Position numbers and translations under genes: made by a program. A stretch of 64,000 bases of DNA from Kytococcus sedentarius DSM 20547 (GTDB lineage Bacteria; Actinomycetota; Actinomycetes; Actinomycetales; Dermatophilaceae): the NCBI RefSeq assembly GCF_000023925.1, contig NC_013169.1:1860001-1924000 (forward strand). The letters run 5' to 3'. Below the pieces are notes generated by a model. It had not been told where the DNA came from, did no database searches, and was given only the letters and a program-made list of their open reading frames with translations. This document shows positions 55,591-64,000 of this stretch, one piece after another (position 1 is the first letter of the stretch; each line of letters opens with the position of its first letter).

Positions 55591-55684
55591 GTCGTCGCAG
55601 ATTGCACGGCGTTCGTCGCACATTGCACCGTGCGCCCCCAAACCCTGAAATCTGCGACGCCACACGTGCAAAGTGCGACGACTC
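55591..55684. repeat. repeat cluster A: two forward and two inverted copies of a 16-mer
   Basis: Forward copies are GTCGTCGCAGATTGCA (55591-55606) and GTTCGTCGCACATTGC plus A (55611-55627). Inverted copies are TGAAATCTGCGACGCC (55646-55661) and TGCAAAGTGCGACGAC (55668-55683). The order forward-forward-inverted-inverted makes a nested palindrome around a C-rich centre. It starts 164 bp upstream of the DUF559 gene and has a twin (cluster B) after that gene. Confidence 0.9.
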
Positions 55685-55847
55685 ACTTGCCCAGCCCCAG
55701 CGTTCCCAGGCATCCACCGGCGCACGGCCCCGACCCCAGGCGCGTCCGTCCACAGCCGACGGTCCTGTCTGCCACGCGCGACGGCCCATCCACCGGCCCC
55801 ACCATCCCCACGCCCGCAGAACTGCCGGCCCGACGAGGCTGCGGCCC

Positions 55848-56768
55848 ATGAACACCGGCCCCCGCATACCGGACCCCCGGACAGAGCCGCCCGTCAACAG
55901 TCCGCAGCGCTTCCGCTACAGCGAGGGCATCGCGGCGGGGCTCACCCCGAACCAGCTCCGTCATCGCGGCTGGCACGTTCCGACCTTCGGCGCCCGCGCC
56001 CGCACCATCCCCAGCTCAGCCGCCGAGGACCTCCTCGCCTTCTGGCAGGGCATGCCTTCACGCACCGCATTCAGCTGTGACTCGGCCGCCGTCCTGCTGG
56101 GAATCCCCACCCCCTACCGGGCACGCGCCGGCGACCCGGTCCACGTTCGCCGCGAAGGCCACCTGCGAGCGCGACGCCCGCGCCTCATCGGCCACGGGGG
56201 CCTCGAGCACCGCCAGGTCGAGACCGTCCAGGGCGTGGCAGTCACCTCCGCGCCGGACACCTGGCTGGACCTCGCGGCTCCGGGGCACTGGGGCCTCCAA
56301 GCGCTCGTCGTTGCCGGTGATGCTGTGGTCAATCGGTGGACAGGCTCACCACCGGAGAGCCTCTCCGAGGTCCTGCAGCGCCGGCCCAGGTCTCCGGGGC
56401 ACCGCATCGCACGGCAGGCACTGGCCTACATCCGTACCGGGTCGCGCTCCCCCACCGAGTCACAGGTCCGCTTCTGGATGATGCTCAAGGGACTTCCCGA
56501 GCCGCTGCTGAACCACACCGTCCTCTCCGATGCGGGCGCGTTCGTCGGCGAGGTGGACTTCGCTTGGGAGGAGCACCGGCTGGCGGTCGAGTACGACGGC
56601 GGCTACCACTACGCCGACCCCGAGGCGCTGCAGAAGACGCTCCGCCGCCGCGAACGACTGATGGATGCGGGCTGGCACCCCATCACCCTCACGAAGCAGG
56701 ATCTTCGTCGCGGCCCGGACGCTCCGTGGCTGGCGGACCTCGCCCAGCGGCTGCTCCCTCGACAGTGA
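55848..56768 (+). CDS. DUF559-type (PD-(D/E)XK, Vsr-like) nuclease domain protein bracketed by repeat clusters
   Basis: A 306-residue protein. The N-terminus (RFRYSEGIAAGLTPNQLRHR then GWHVPTF) resembles the AbiEi-like winged helix of actinobacterial DUF559 proteins; a middle domain (QGVAVTSAPDTWLDLAAPGH) is typical of them. The C-terminal nuclease-like core has GAFVGEVDFAWEEHRLAVEY followed by DG (ExD...E) and WHPITLTKQDL. The start ATG 55848 has weak RBS sequence. No partner gene is adjacent. Both flanks carry the same four-part repeat cluster, suggesting a cassette. Confidence 0.82.
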   Translation: MNTGPRIPDPRTEPPVNSPQRFRYSEGIAAGLTPNQLRHRGWHVPTFGARARTIPSSAAEDLLAFWQGMPSRTAFSCDSAAVLLGIPTPYRARAGDPVHVRREGHLRARRPRLIGHGGLEHRQVETVQGVAVTSAPDTWLDLAAPGHWGLQALVVAGDAVVNRWTGSPPESLSEVLQRRPRSPGHRIARQALAYIRTGSRSPTESQVRFWMMLKGLPEPLLNHTVLSDAGAFVGEVDFAWEEHRLAVEYDGGYHYADPEALQKTLRRRERLMDAGWHPITLTKQDLRRGPDAPWLADLAQRLLPRQ

Positions 56769-56831
56769 GCCGCCGCAGGCCGGGACGTACAGGATCGGGC
56801 GCCGAGGCGGTGTCCGCATTGGTGCTCCTGA

Positions 56832-56923
56832 GTCGTCGCAGATTGCAGAACAGTCGTCGCAGATTGCGCTGAGACCCCCGATTCTGTGCAATCTGCGACG
56901 CCTCAACTGCAATCTGCGACGAC
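56832..56923. repeat. repeat cluster B: two forward and two inverted copies of the same 16-mer
   Basis: Forward copies are GTCGTCGCAGATTGCA (56832-56847) and GTCGTCGCAGATTGCG (56853-56868). Inverted copies are TGCAATCTGCGACGCC (56887-56902) and TGCAATCTGCGACGAC (56908-56923). Its layout and spacing equal those of cluster A at 55591-55684, including a C-rich centre, but its copies are better conserved. It begins 63 bp after the DUF559 stop. Confidence 0.92.
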
Positions 56924-57022
56924 TGAGGGTGGCGCGCCCGACCGTTGGCGATCAGTCACGCCGGGCGCCCGTCACCGGGGGGGGCATGCGCCGGGCACCG
57001 GAGGTGAGGCACCGGTGCCTGG

Positions 57023-57117
57023 GCCGGGGAGCTGGCACCGGGGGGCACCGGGGGCCGGGGAGCTGGCACCGGGGGGCACCGGGGGCCGGGGAGCTGGCAC
57101 CGGGGGGCACCGGGGGG
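57023..57117. repeat. 31-bp G-rich tandem repeat, three copies
   Basis: A unit containing CCGGGGAGCTGGCACCGGGG then GGCACCGGGGG is repeated with an exact 31-bp period (unit positions at 57024, 57055, 57086) in the gap between the DUF559 cassette and the ABC transporter genes. The gap 56769-57278 holds only cluster B, this array and the leader of the ABC gene. G-runs could form quadruplexes. Confidence 0.85.
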
Positions 57118-57278
57118 CGCGGCCGGGCAACCACTCCACCCACCGGATCCCCCCACGGGATGACGGATGTCACCCCGAATGGTCCCCCAGTTCACACTCC
57201 GGGACCACGGGGCGGTGATCTGATGAACCAGTACCCAGACCACGGCTCCCGTGAGCCCTCCACACCCATGGGGGTGAC

Positions 57279-58265
57279 ATGAGCACTGCGATGACAGACC
57301 AGGCGCCCGGGCCCGCAGCCCCGCAGCCCACCGGGCCCGCCCACGGCCACGGCGGCCAGGGCGCCCGCGTCGAGATCCAGAACCTCTCCAAGCACTACGG
57401 CAGTTTCCGCGCCGTCGACGACCTGTCGTTCACGGTCGAGCCCGGCCGCATCACCGGCTTCCTGGGCCCCAACGGATCGGGCAAGACCACCACGTTGCGC
57501 ATGCTGCTGGGGCTGATCCGCAAGACCAGCGGCACCGCCACCATCGACGGCCGGGACTACCGGTCCATCAAGCGCCCGCTCCACACCGTGGGCGCAGCCC
57601 TGGAGGCCACGAACTTCCACCCGAACCGCTCCGGTCGCAACCACCTGCGCACCATCGCGGCCACCCACGGCATCCCCGACTCGCGCGTCGACGAGCTGCT
57701 GGAGCTCGTGGGCATCCCCGGCGCCGCCCGCAAGAAAGCAGGCGGCTACTCCATGGGCATGCGCCAGCGACTCGGCCTCGCGACGGCCCTCCTGGGCGAC
57801 CCCCGCGTGCTCGTCCTCGACGAGCCGGCCAACGGCTTGGACCCGCAGGGCATCCGCTGGCTCCGCGGCGTCCTGCACCACCTGGCGCACGACCAGGGCA
57901 AGACCATCCTGGTCAGCTCGCACATGCTCTCCGAGGTACAGCAGACCGTCGACGACGTCGTGATCATCGCCAACGGGCGCAAGATCGCCGCCGGTCCCCT
58001 CGCGGAGCTGGAGGGCACCACCGGCACCCGTGTCCGGACGCGCGACCCGCAGGCCCTGGCGGCCGTCCTGTCCGACCGCGGCACCCGCGCCACGGTGCTC
58101 GAGGACGGCCATCTGGACATCGAGAGCGAGGACGCCGAGTTCATCGGCGACACCGCCCTGGCAGCCGGTCAACCCATCTACGGCATGTCCACCACCCGCA
58201 GCGACCTCGAGGAGATGTTCGTCCGTCTCACCGAGCAGCACGGCAACCGCAACGAGGAGGCCTGA
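57279..58265 (+). CDS. ABC transporter ATP-binding protein (DRA/CcmA-like exporter type)
   Basis: A 328-residue ATPase. Walker A GFLGPNGSGKTTTLRMLLGL, signature YSMGMRQRLGLATALLGDPR, Walker B VLVLDEPANGLDPQGIRWLR, and switch His in ILVSSHMLSEVQQTVDDVVI. The C-terminal ~90 residues form the regulatory tail common in exporters of antibiotics, lipids or peptides. The permease begins one base after its stop, so they form one unit. The substrate is unknown. Confidence 0.93.
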   Translation: MSTAMTDQAPGPAAPQPTGPAHGHGGQGARVEIQNLSKHYGSFRAVDDLSFTVEPGRITGFLGPNGSGKTTTLRMLLGLIRKTSGTATIDGRDYRSIKRPLHTVGAALEATNFHPNRSGRNHLRTIAATHGIPDSRVDELLELVGIPGAARKKAGGYSMGMRQRLGLATALLGDPRVLVLDEPANGLDPQGIRWLRGVLHHLAHDQGKTILVSSHMLSEVQQTVDDVVIIANGRKIAAGPLAELEGTTGTRVRTRDPQALAAVLSDRGTRATVLEDGHLDIESEDAEFIGDTALAAGQPIYGMSTTRSDLEEMFVRLTEQHGNRNEEA

Positions 58266-58266
58266 C

Positions 58267-59064
58267 ATGGGCGGCGCACTGAGGTCCGAGCTCCGCAAGC
58301 TCTTCACCACCAAGTTCGTCTGGGGCATGGCGCTGGTCGTCCTGCTCCTCTCGGCCGGCCTGTCGGCCTTCCTGGGATGGGCCGTCACCTTCGACGTTCC
58401 CGAGGGAACGCAGGGCGGCCCCCCCGACTTCAGCGACCTCGAGCTCGCCCAGCAGGTCTACCGAGCGCCCACGATGTGGGTGTACCTCCTGGCGCTCACC
58501 GCCGCGGCGCTCTTCGTGGGCTCCGAGGAGCGGTACAAGACCGTCACCTCCACCGCCCTGGCCGTGCCGCAGCGCTGGCAGACCATCGTCGCCAAGGCGT
58601 TCGTCGTGGCGCTCATGGGCCTGATCCTGGGCGTGACCCAGCTGGTGGGTGCGGTGGGCGCCGGCAGCCTGGTGCTGGCGGTCAACGACGCGGCAGCCTT
58701 CCCGGAGCCGGCCGAACTCGCGAAGACGTTCGGCGCCGTGCTCCTGGCCATCGTCCTGTGGAGCTTGATCGGCCTCGGTCTGGGCTCGGTCGTGTCCAGC
58801 CCCATCGTCACCGTCCTGATCGGCGTGGTGGGTGCACTGGTGGCCGACGTCGGCCTGCAGATCATCGCGGGCTTCGTCGACTGGATCGCCGACGTGGCGC
58901 CCTACCTCCCCGGGCCGGCCACCGGTGCCCTGATGGGGACGGACGACGAGTTCCTGTTCTGGGACGCTCTCTCGCAGTGGCAGGGCGGGCTGGTGCTCCT
59001 GGCCTACGCCCTGGTGCTGACCCTCGTGGGCATCTTCATCTACCGGCGCAAGGACGTGGGCTGA
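58267..59064 (+). CDS. ABC-2-type transporter permease
   Basis: A 265-residue membrane subunit with six hydrophobic segments, N-terminal SELRKLFTTKFVWGMALVVL (typical ABC-2 amphipathic start), and final helix LVLLAYALVLTLVGIFIYRR ending KDVG. It pairs with the ATPase immediately upstream. Similar pairs export bacteriocins, bacitracin-like drugs or lipids; nothing here fixes the substrate. Confidence 0.88.
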   Translation: MGGALRSELRKLFTTKFVWGMALVVLLLSAGLSAFLGWAVTFDVPEGTQGGPPDFSDLELAQQVYRAPTMWVYLLALTAAALFVGSEERYKTVTSTALAVPQRWQTIVAKAFVVALMGLILGVTQLVGAVGAGSLVLAVNDAAAFPEPAELAKTFGAVLLAIVLWSLIGLGLGSVVSSPIVTVLIGVVGALVADVGLQIIAGFVDWIADVAPYLPGPATGALMGTDDEFLFWDALSQWQGGLVLLAYALVLTLVGIFIYRRKDVG

Positions 59065-59303
59065 CGCACCACCCGAGGGTGCTCGATGCGGTGACCCACC
59101 CCATCGAGCACCTCACCCCACCACACCGCCGCGGGGCGGGCGGACGACCACCACGGTCGCCGCCCGCCCCGCGGCGTCCCCACCTCCCTCCCCCGCGCCA
59201 CGCGGGCATTAGGCTGGACCCCAGCAGTGATGTGGGGTGCCACCCGGAGGCAGCCCCGCACAGGACGATCACACTCGAGTTCAGGGAAGAAGGCGCATCC
59301 ACC

Positions 59304-62300
59304 GTGGCCGAGAACCACTCCTCCGACGCCCAGGCCACCTTCGGGGCCAATGACTGGCTCGTGGAGGACAAGTACGAACAGTTCCAGCAGGACCCGAGCT
59401 CGGTGGGTCCGGAGTGGCAGGAGCTGTTCGCCACGTGGTCGCCCGAGGGTGGTCAGGCGCCGTCCGATGCGGGGGCCGCACCCTCCGCCGGCAAGGCCCC
59501 GCGGGACTCGAAGCCGGCCGAGGAGGCCAAGCAGAAGGCCCCGGCCAAGGACGCCGAGAAGCAGAAGGACGCCGGCAAGCAGGCAGATACCGGGAAGCAG
59601 AAGGACACCGCCGCCGGCCGCACCGAGGACAAGGCCGAGCAGCACCAGTCCCCCACCTCGCAGGACGGGAAGGACGCCCAGAAGTCCAGCGCGTCCAAGA
59701 GCTCGGGCAGCACCGAGAAGGTCTCCCCCTCCCAGAAGCGCTCCGTGGTGAACACCGAGGCCGAGACCCTGGGCGAGGAGCTCAACCCGCCGCGCCGCCG
59801 CCCGCTGAGCCGCGACATGCCCAGCCCCCGCGACGTGCAGGGTGAGGCCGAGCCGAGCACCGAGAAGATCAAGGGCACCGCCGGCGCCATCGTCAAGGCC
59901 ATGGACGCCTCCCTGACCGTCCCCACCGCCACCTCCGTGCGTGCGGTGCCGGCCAAGGCCCTCATCGACAACCGCATCGTCATCAACGGCCACCTCGCCC
60001 GCAACCGCGGCGGGAAGATCAGCTTCACCCACCTCATCGGGTACGCGCTGGTGAAGGCCGTCCGCGCCATGCCGGACATGAACTTCGTCTACGGCACCGA
60101 CGAGAAGGACAAGCCGCAGGTCACCAACCCCGGCACCCTCAACCTCGGCATCGCCATCGACATGAAGAAGCCGGACGGCAGCCGCACGCTGCTGGTGCCG
60201 AGCATCAAGCACGCCGACCAGATGGACTTCACCCAGTTCTGGTACGCCTACGACGCCCTGGTGGCCAAGGCCCGTGACAACAAGCTCGACATCGCCGACC
60301 TCTCCGGCACCACGATGTCGCTGACCAACCCCGGCGGCATCGGCACCACCCACTCGGTGCCCCGCCTCATGAGCGGCCAGGCGGCCATCATCGGCGTCGG
60401 CGCGCTGGAGTACCCGGCGGAGTTCCAGGGCATGTCCCCCGAACGCATCGCCGAGGACGCGGTCAGCAAGATCCTGACGCTGACCTCCACCTACGACCAC
60501 CGCGTCATCCAGGGTGCCGCCTCCGGTGAGTTCCTCAAGCTGGTGCACGGCTACCTCAACGGCGAGGACGGTTTCTACGACGAGATCTTCCAGAGCCTGC
60601 GCATCCCCTACGAGCCGGTCCGCTGGACCCCGGACATCGCCGCGGTCCACGAGAACGACCTCTCCAAGGACGCCCGCGTGCAGGCCCTCATCCAGGCCTA
60701 CCGCGAGCGCGGCCACCTCATGGCCGACACCGACCCGCTGGAGTACCAGCTGCGTCGCCACCCGGACCTGGACATCAACACCCACGGCCTCACGCTGTGG
60801 GACCTGGACCGCGAGTTCCCCACCAACGGCTTCGGGGGCGCCGACCGCCTGCCGCTGCGCGACATCCTGGGCATCCTGCGTGACTCCTACTGCCGCACCA
60901 TCGGCGTGGAGTACATGTACATCTCCGACCCGGTGCAGCGCCGCTGGATGCAGGAGCAGCTCGAGCAGCCCTTCGAGAAGCCGGGCCGCGAGGAGCAGCT
61001 CAACCTGCTGGGCCGCCTGAACGCCGCCGAGGCCTTCGAGACCTTCCTGCAGACCAAGTTCGTCGGCCAGAAGCGCTTCAGCCTGGAGGGCGGCGAGTCC
61101 GTCATCGCGATGCTGGACACCATCCTGCGCGGGGCGGCCGCCGACGGTCTCGACGAGGTGTGCATCGGCATGCCGCACCGCGGTCGCCTCAACGTGCTGG
61201 CCAACATCGCCGGCAAGTCCTACGCGCAGATCTTCCGCGAGTTCGAGGGCGAGTCGGGCGCGACCAGCGGCTCCGGTGACGTGAAGTACCACCTGGGCAC
61301 CTCCGGCACCTTCACCGACGACGAGGGCAACGAGGTGGGCGTCTACCTGGCCGCCAACCCGTCGCACCTGGAGGCCGTGAACCCGGTGCTCGAGGGCATC
61401 GCCCGCGCCAAGCAGGACCGCCTGGCCACGAACGGCGAGTACCCGGTGCTGCCGATCCTGATGCACGGCGACGCCGCGTTCGCCGGCCAGGGCGTGGTGG
61501 CCGAGACGCTGCAGATGAGCCGGCTGTCGGGCTACAAGACCGGCGGCACCATCCACATCGTCGTGAACAACCAGGTGGGCTTCACCACCTCCCCGCTGGA
61601 GGGCCGCACCTCGCGCTACTCCACGGACGTGGCCAAGATGATCGAGGCGCCGGTGTTCCACGTGAACGGCGACGACCCCGAGGCGTGCGCCCGCGTGGCC
61701 GAGGTGGCCTTCGCCTACCGCGAGGCCTTCCACAAGGACGTCGTGATTGACCTGGTCTGCTACCGCCGCCGCGGTCACAACGAGGGCGACGACCCCTCGA
61801 TGACGCAGCCGCAGATGTACACGATGGTCAACAACAAGCGCTCGGTGCGAAAGATCTACCAGGACTCGCTGCTGGGCCGTGGTGACATCGACGAGGACGA
61901 CGCGAAGGCGATGCTGAAGGACTACCAGCAGAAGCTGGAGTCGGTCTTCACCGAGACCAAGCAGGCCCTCAAGGAGGCCGCCGAGGAGGACAAGGGCCAG
62001 GGCGAGGCCGGCGCGGAGCCGGTGGCGCACGGCTGGGACAGCCCCACCGACACCTCCCTGTCGGCCGAGGACCTGGACAAGCTCGGATCGGTGTGGGCCG
62101 ACGTGCCCGAGGGCTTCACCATCCACCCGAAGCTCACCAAGCTGCTCGAGCGCCGCAAGAAGATGGCCGCCGAGGGCGGGGTCGACTGGGGCATGGGCGA
62201 GCTGCTGGCCTTCGGGGCCACGCTGGCCGGTGGCCGCAGCGTCCGCATGAGCGGCCAGGACAGCCGCCGCGGCACCTTCACCCAGCGCCACGCCGTGCTG

Positions 62301-63215
62301 GTGGACAACGTGACCGCCGACGAGTGGACCCCGCTGCGCCACATCGCTGACGACCAGGGGCGCTTCGACATCTACGACTCGCTCCTCAGCGAGTACGCGG
62401 TGCTGGGCTTCGAGTACGGCTACGCGGTGGAGGACACCGAGGGCCTGGTGGTCTGGGAGGCGCAGTTCGGCGACTTCGTCGACGGCGCGCAGACCATCAT
62501 CGACGAGTTCATCGCCTCCTCGGAGCAGAAGTGGAACCAGCGCTCCCGCGTGGTGCTGCTGCTGCCGCACGGCTACGAGGGCCAGGGCCCGGACCACTCC
62601 TCGGCCCGCATCGAGCGCTTCCTGACGCTCTTCGCGGAGCAGAACATGACCGTGGCCTACCCCTCGACGCCGGCCAACCACTTCCACCTGTTGCGCAAGC
62701 AGGCCGAGAGCGAGCCGGGCCGTCCGCTGGTGGTGTTCACCCCGAAGCAGCTGCTGCGCCTGAAGGCGGCGGTCAGCCCCATCGAGGAGTTCACCGACGG
62801 CCAGTTCCAGCCCGTCATCGCCGACCCCACCTCGCCCGAGGCGAACACGGTCAAGCGGGTGCTGGTCTGCTCCAGCCGCGTCTACTACGACCTCGCCGCC
62901 GAGCGTGAGAAGCGTGGTGCCGATGACGTGGCGATCATCCGTGTGGAGCAGCTCGCCCCCATCCCTGGCAAGGAGCTGGTCGAGGCGCTGGGGGCGTACC
63001 CGGACGCCGAGCTGGTGTGGGTGCAGGACGAGCCCCGCAACCAGGGTGCGTGGCCGTTCATGGCGATGAACCTGCCCGAGGTGTTCGCCGAGCACGGCGA
63101 GGAGCGCTCGCTGCGCGTGGTGAGCCGCCCGGCGGCGGCCTCCCCCGCCACCGGCGTGAACTCCACGCACAAGGACGAGCAGGGCGACCTCATCCGTCGC
63201 GCGTTCGAGGCCTGA
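59304..63215 (+). CDS. kgd: multifunctional 2-oxoglutarate decarboxylase/dehydrogenase E1-E2 (Kgd/OdhA)
   Basis: A 1,303-residue TCA-cycle enzyme. It starts VAENHSSDAQATFGANDWLV; a Lys/Ala/Pro/Asp linker (~50-165) follows. The succinyltransferase-like E2 domain (~175-420) has YDHRVIQGAASGEFLK with the catalytic His. The E1 thiamine-diphosphate domain begins near AYRERGHLMADTDPLEYQLR, with GMPHRGRLNVLANIAGKSYA, GDAAFAGQGVVAETLQMSRL (~722) and HIVVNNQVGFTT, and a transketolase-like C-terminus. No lipoyl domain is fused. In relatives, FHA proteins GarA/OdhI bind and inhibit it. Confidence 0.97.
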   Translation: MAENHSSDAQATFGANDWLVEDKYEQFQQDPSSVGPEWQELFATWSPEGGQAPSDAGAAPSAGKAPRDSKPAEEAKQKAPAKDAEKQKDAGKQADTGKQKDTAAGRTEDKAEQHQSPTSQDGKDAQKSSASKSSGSTEKVSPSQKRSVVNTEAETLGEELNPPRRRPLSRDMPSPRDVQGEAEPSTEKIKGTAGAIVKAMDASLTVPTATSVRAVPAKALIDNRIVINGHLARNRGGKISFTHLIGYALVKAVRAMPDMNFVYGTDEKDKPQVTNPGTLNLGIAIDMKKPDGSRTLLVPSIKHADQMDFTQFWYAYDALVAKARDNKLDIADLSGTTMSLTNPGGIGTTHSVPRLMSGQAAIIGVGALEYPAEFQGMSPERIAEDAVSKILTLTSTYDHRVIQGAASGEFLKLVHGYLNGEDGFYDEIFQSLRIPYEPVRWTPDIAAVHENDLSKDARVQALIQAYRERGHLMADTDPLEYQLRRHPDLDINTHGLTLWDLDREFPTNGFGGADRLPLRDILGILRDSYCRTIGVEYMYISDPVQRRWMQEQLEQPFEKPGREEQLNLLGRLNAAEAFETFLQTKFVGQKRFSLEGGESVIAMLDTILRGAAADGLDEVCIGMPHRGRLNVLANIAGKSYAQIFREFEGESGATSGSGDVKYHLGTSGTFTDDEGNEVGVYLAANPSHLEAVNPVLEGIARAKQDRLATNGEYPVLPILMHGDAAFAGQGVVAETLQMSRLSGYKTGGTIHIVVNNQVGFTTSPLEGRTSRYSTDVAKMIEAPVFHVNGDDPEACARVAEVAFAYREAFHKDVVIDLVCYRRRGHNEGDDPSMTQPQMYTMVNNKRSVRKIYQDSLLGRGDIDEDDAKAMLKDYQQKLESVFTETKQALKEAAEEDKGQGEAGAEPVAHGWDSPTDTSLSAEDLDKLGSVWADVPEGFTIHPKLTKLLERRKKMAAEGGVDWGMGELLAFGATLAGGRSVRMSGQDSRRGTFTQRHAVLVDNVTADEWTPLRHIADDQGRFDIYDSLLSEYAVLGFEYGYAVEDTEGLVVWEAQFGDFVDGAQTIIDEFIASSEQKWNQRSRVVLLLPHGYEGQGPDHSSARIERFLTLFAEQNMTVAYPSTPANHFHLLRKQAESEPGRPLVVFTPKQLLRLKAAVSPIEEFTDGQFQPVIADPTSPEANTVKRVLVCSSRVYYDLAAEREKRGADDVAIIRVEQLAPIPGKELVEALGAYPDAELVWVQDEPRNQGAWPFMAMNLPEVFAEHGEERSLRVVSRPAAASPATGVNSTHKDEQGDLIRRAFEA

Positions 63216-63219
63216 GGTG

Positions 63220-64000
63220 ATGGAGGACTTCCGCAAGGCATACCACCGTGAGCTCGCGCTGGCGCTGGACATCACCGATGGGGTGACGGCCGGCGAGGAC
63301 CAACTCCCCGCCGGCTGGCACCTGCGCAAGCCGGTGGCGGCCGAGACCCCGGCCATGACCCGGCTGCTCGCCGCCCACCAGGAGCGGGTGCTCGGCAAGG
63401 CGTCCGCCGCCTGGGCCGACGTCGACGACCGCGTGCTGGGGCGGGGGGCGGAGTTCCGCTTCCATCGCATCGCGCAGGACGCCGACGGGCAGGCGCGCGG
63501 CTGGGTGAACGTGAACGACCGCGCCGTGCACCGCGTGATGATCGACGTGTACCTCGACCCGGCACTGGTGGCCGGCGAGGTGGACGGCGCCGATGCGGCA
63601 GCGGTCTGGGACGCGCTGTTCGCCTGGGGCCGTGCCGCGGCGATCCGCATGGCCTGGCGCCGTGGCGTCTCCGAGACGGTGCTGGACTCCAGCCCGTACG
63701 AGGCGGACGAGTTCACCCGCGAGCGCCTGGCCGCGGCCGGCTTCCACAAAGAGCGCACCTGGTGGCAGATGCGCCGCCCGGTGACCCCCGAGGAGGCCGA
63801 CCCGGAGACCCTGGGCCCACCCAAGGAGGGCCTGGTGATCCGCAGGGTGGACCAGAACACCTCCGGCCGGCTGCCCAACGAGGACGACCTGCGCGCCGTG
63901 CACGCGGCGTTGGAGGACTCCTTCCGCGACCACTTCAACAGCCAGCCCGAGCCCTTCCTGGAGTTCGTCAGCCGGCTGCGCGAGGAGCGCTCCCACCGCT
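63220..64000 (+). CDS. GNAT-like N-acetyltransferase, cut by the right window edge
   Basis: The frame opens at ATG 63220, four bases after the kgd stop (GTG 63217 is an alternative), and stays open to the edge (260 residues). GWVNVNDRAVHRVMIDVYLD, WGRAAAIRMAWRRGVSETVL, ERLAAAGFHKERTWWQMRRP and LRAVHAALEDSFRDHF fit a tandem GNAT protein, one domain finished and a second starting. The substrate is not known. The pairing with kgd is seen only as adjacency. Confidence 0.7.
   Translation, partial: MEDFRKAYHRELALALDITDGVTAGEDQLPAGWHLRKPVAAETPAMTRLLAAHQERVLGKASAAWADVDDRVLGRGAEFRFHRIAQDADGQARGWVNVNDRAVHRVMIDVYLDPALVAGEVDGADAAAVWDALFAWGRAAAIRMAWRRGVSETVLDSSPYEADEFTRERLAAAGFHKERTWWQMRRPVTPEEADPETLGPPKEGLVIRRVDQNTSGRLPNEDDLRAVHAALEDSFRDHFNSQPEPFLEFVSRLREERSHR

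Noticed and set aside
55591-56923. Terminal inverted repeats of an ordinary IS around the DUF559 gene
   Set aside because: Each cluster is itself a four-copy palindrome, and no target duplication or transposase is present; it was kept as a distinct finding instead.
57023-57117. CRISPR-like array
   Set aside because: The repeats are directly adjacent with no unique spacers, and there are no cas genes nearby.
59040-63938. A very long open frame on the minus strand opposite kgd
   Set aside because: It mirrors kgd codons in a GC-rich genome and has no domain, RBS or plausible start; kgd has full domain evidence.

Overview
The window is high-GC DNA (codons overwhelmingly G/C-ending) with the gene content of an actinobacterium, most likely of the order Micrococcales. 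The main pointers are a fused 2-oxoglutarate decarboxylase (Kgd/OdhA type), NucS mismatch endonuclease, the rimO-pgsA-cinA-clgR string, Rho with a long hydrophilic N-terminal insert, GTG starts, DUF222/HNH, DUF559 and DUF6318 proteins. The genus cannot be fixed from the sequence alone.

Positions 1-10,279 are an accessory island. It starts with an Erm-type 23S rRNA methyltransferase gene translationally coupled to a short AraC-type protein that runs off the left edge. The erm gene is preceded by a candidate 14-residue leader peptide with an Arg-Leu-Arg motif. Next come a decayed ISL3 element, a divergent NAD(P)H quinone reductase/HxlR regulator pair, and an IS3 element with a nonsense mutation. 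Then there is a three-level nest: an old IS481-type transposase gene is split by a second IS481-type element (6-bp duplication GCTATG). That element carries a WYL regulator and an NmrA-type reductase as passengers, and is itself split by an IS256-type element (8-bp duplication GAAGATCA).

Positions 10,330-31,000 are mostly chromosomal backbone. They hold clgR, cinA, pgsA and rimO (minus strand); a small cargo block (DUF6318 lipoprotein; a neighbouring secreted-type gene split by a second IS256-type element with duplication GCAGGTGC; an HNH protein; a membrane dipeptidase; a two-helix ion-channel protein); ftsK; a SatD-like/membrane pair; an L,D-transpeptidase; a tandem 3-hydroxyacyl-CoA dehydrogenase; nucS; and a cobalamin adenosyltransferase.

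Positions 30,077-55,355 are a long minus-strand housekeeping string: argS, rho, rpmE, prfA, prmC, sua5, glyA, a WecA-type transferase, two AtpI-type proteins and atpB-E-F-H-A-G-D-C. It joins translation termination, threonylcarbamoylation, one-carbon metabolism, envelope polymer initiation and ATP synthesis. The string is broken in places by genes that look inserted: nfeD/SPFH plus a glutathionyl-hydroquinone reductase between rho and rpmE; a pentapeptide-repeat gene between prmC and sua5; and a 2OG-Fe(II) oxygenase plus a uracil permease between atpD and atpC, behind a strong terminator.

Positions 55,437-64,000 hold tRNA-Arg(CCG), a DUF559 nuclease-like gene bracketed by two near-identical four-copy repeat clusters, G-rich tandem repeats, an ABC exporter pair, kgd and the start of a GNAT-like gene cut by the right edge. 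The DUF559 cassette with its repeats, the erm leader and the nested IS481 element with passengers are the most unusual structures here.
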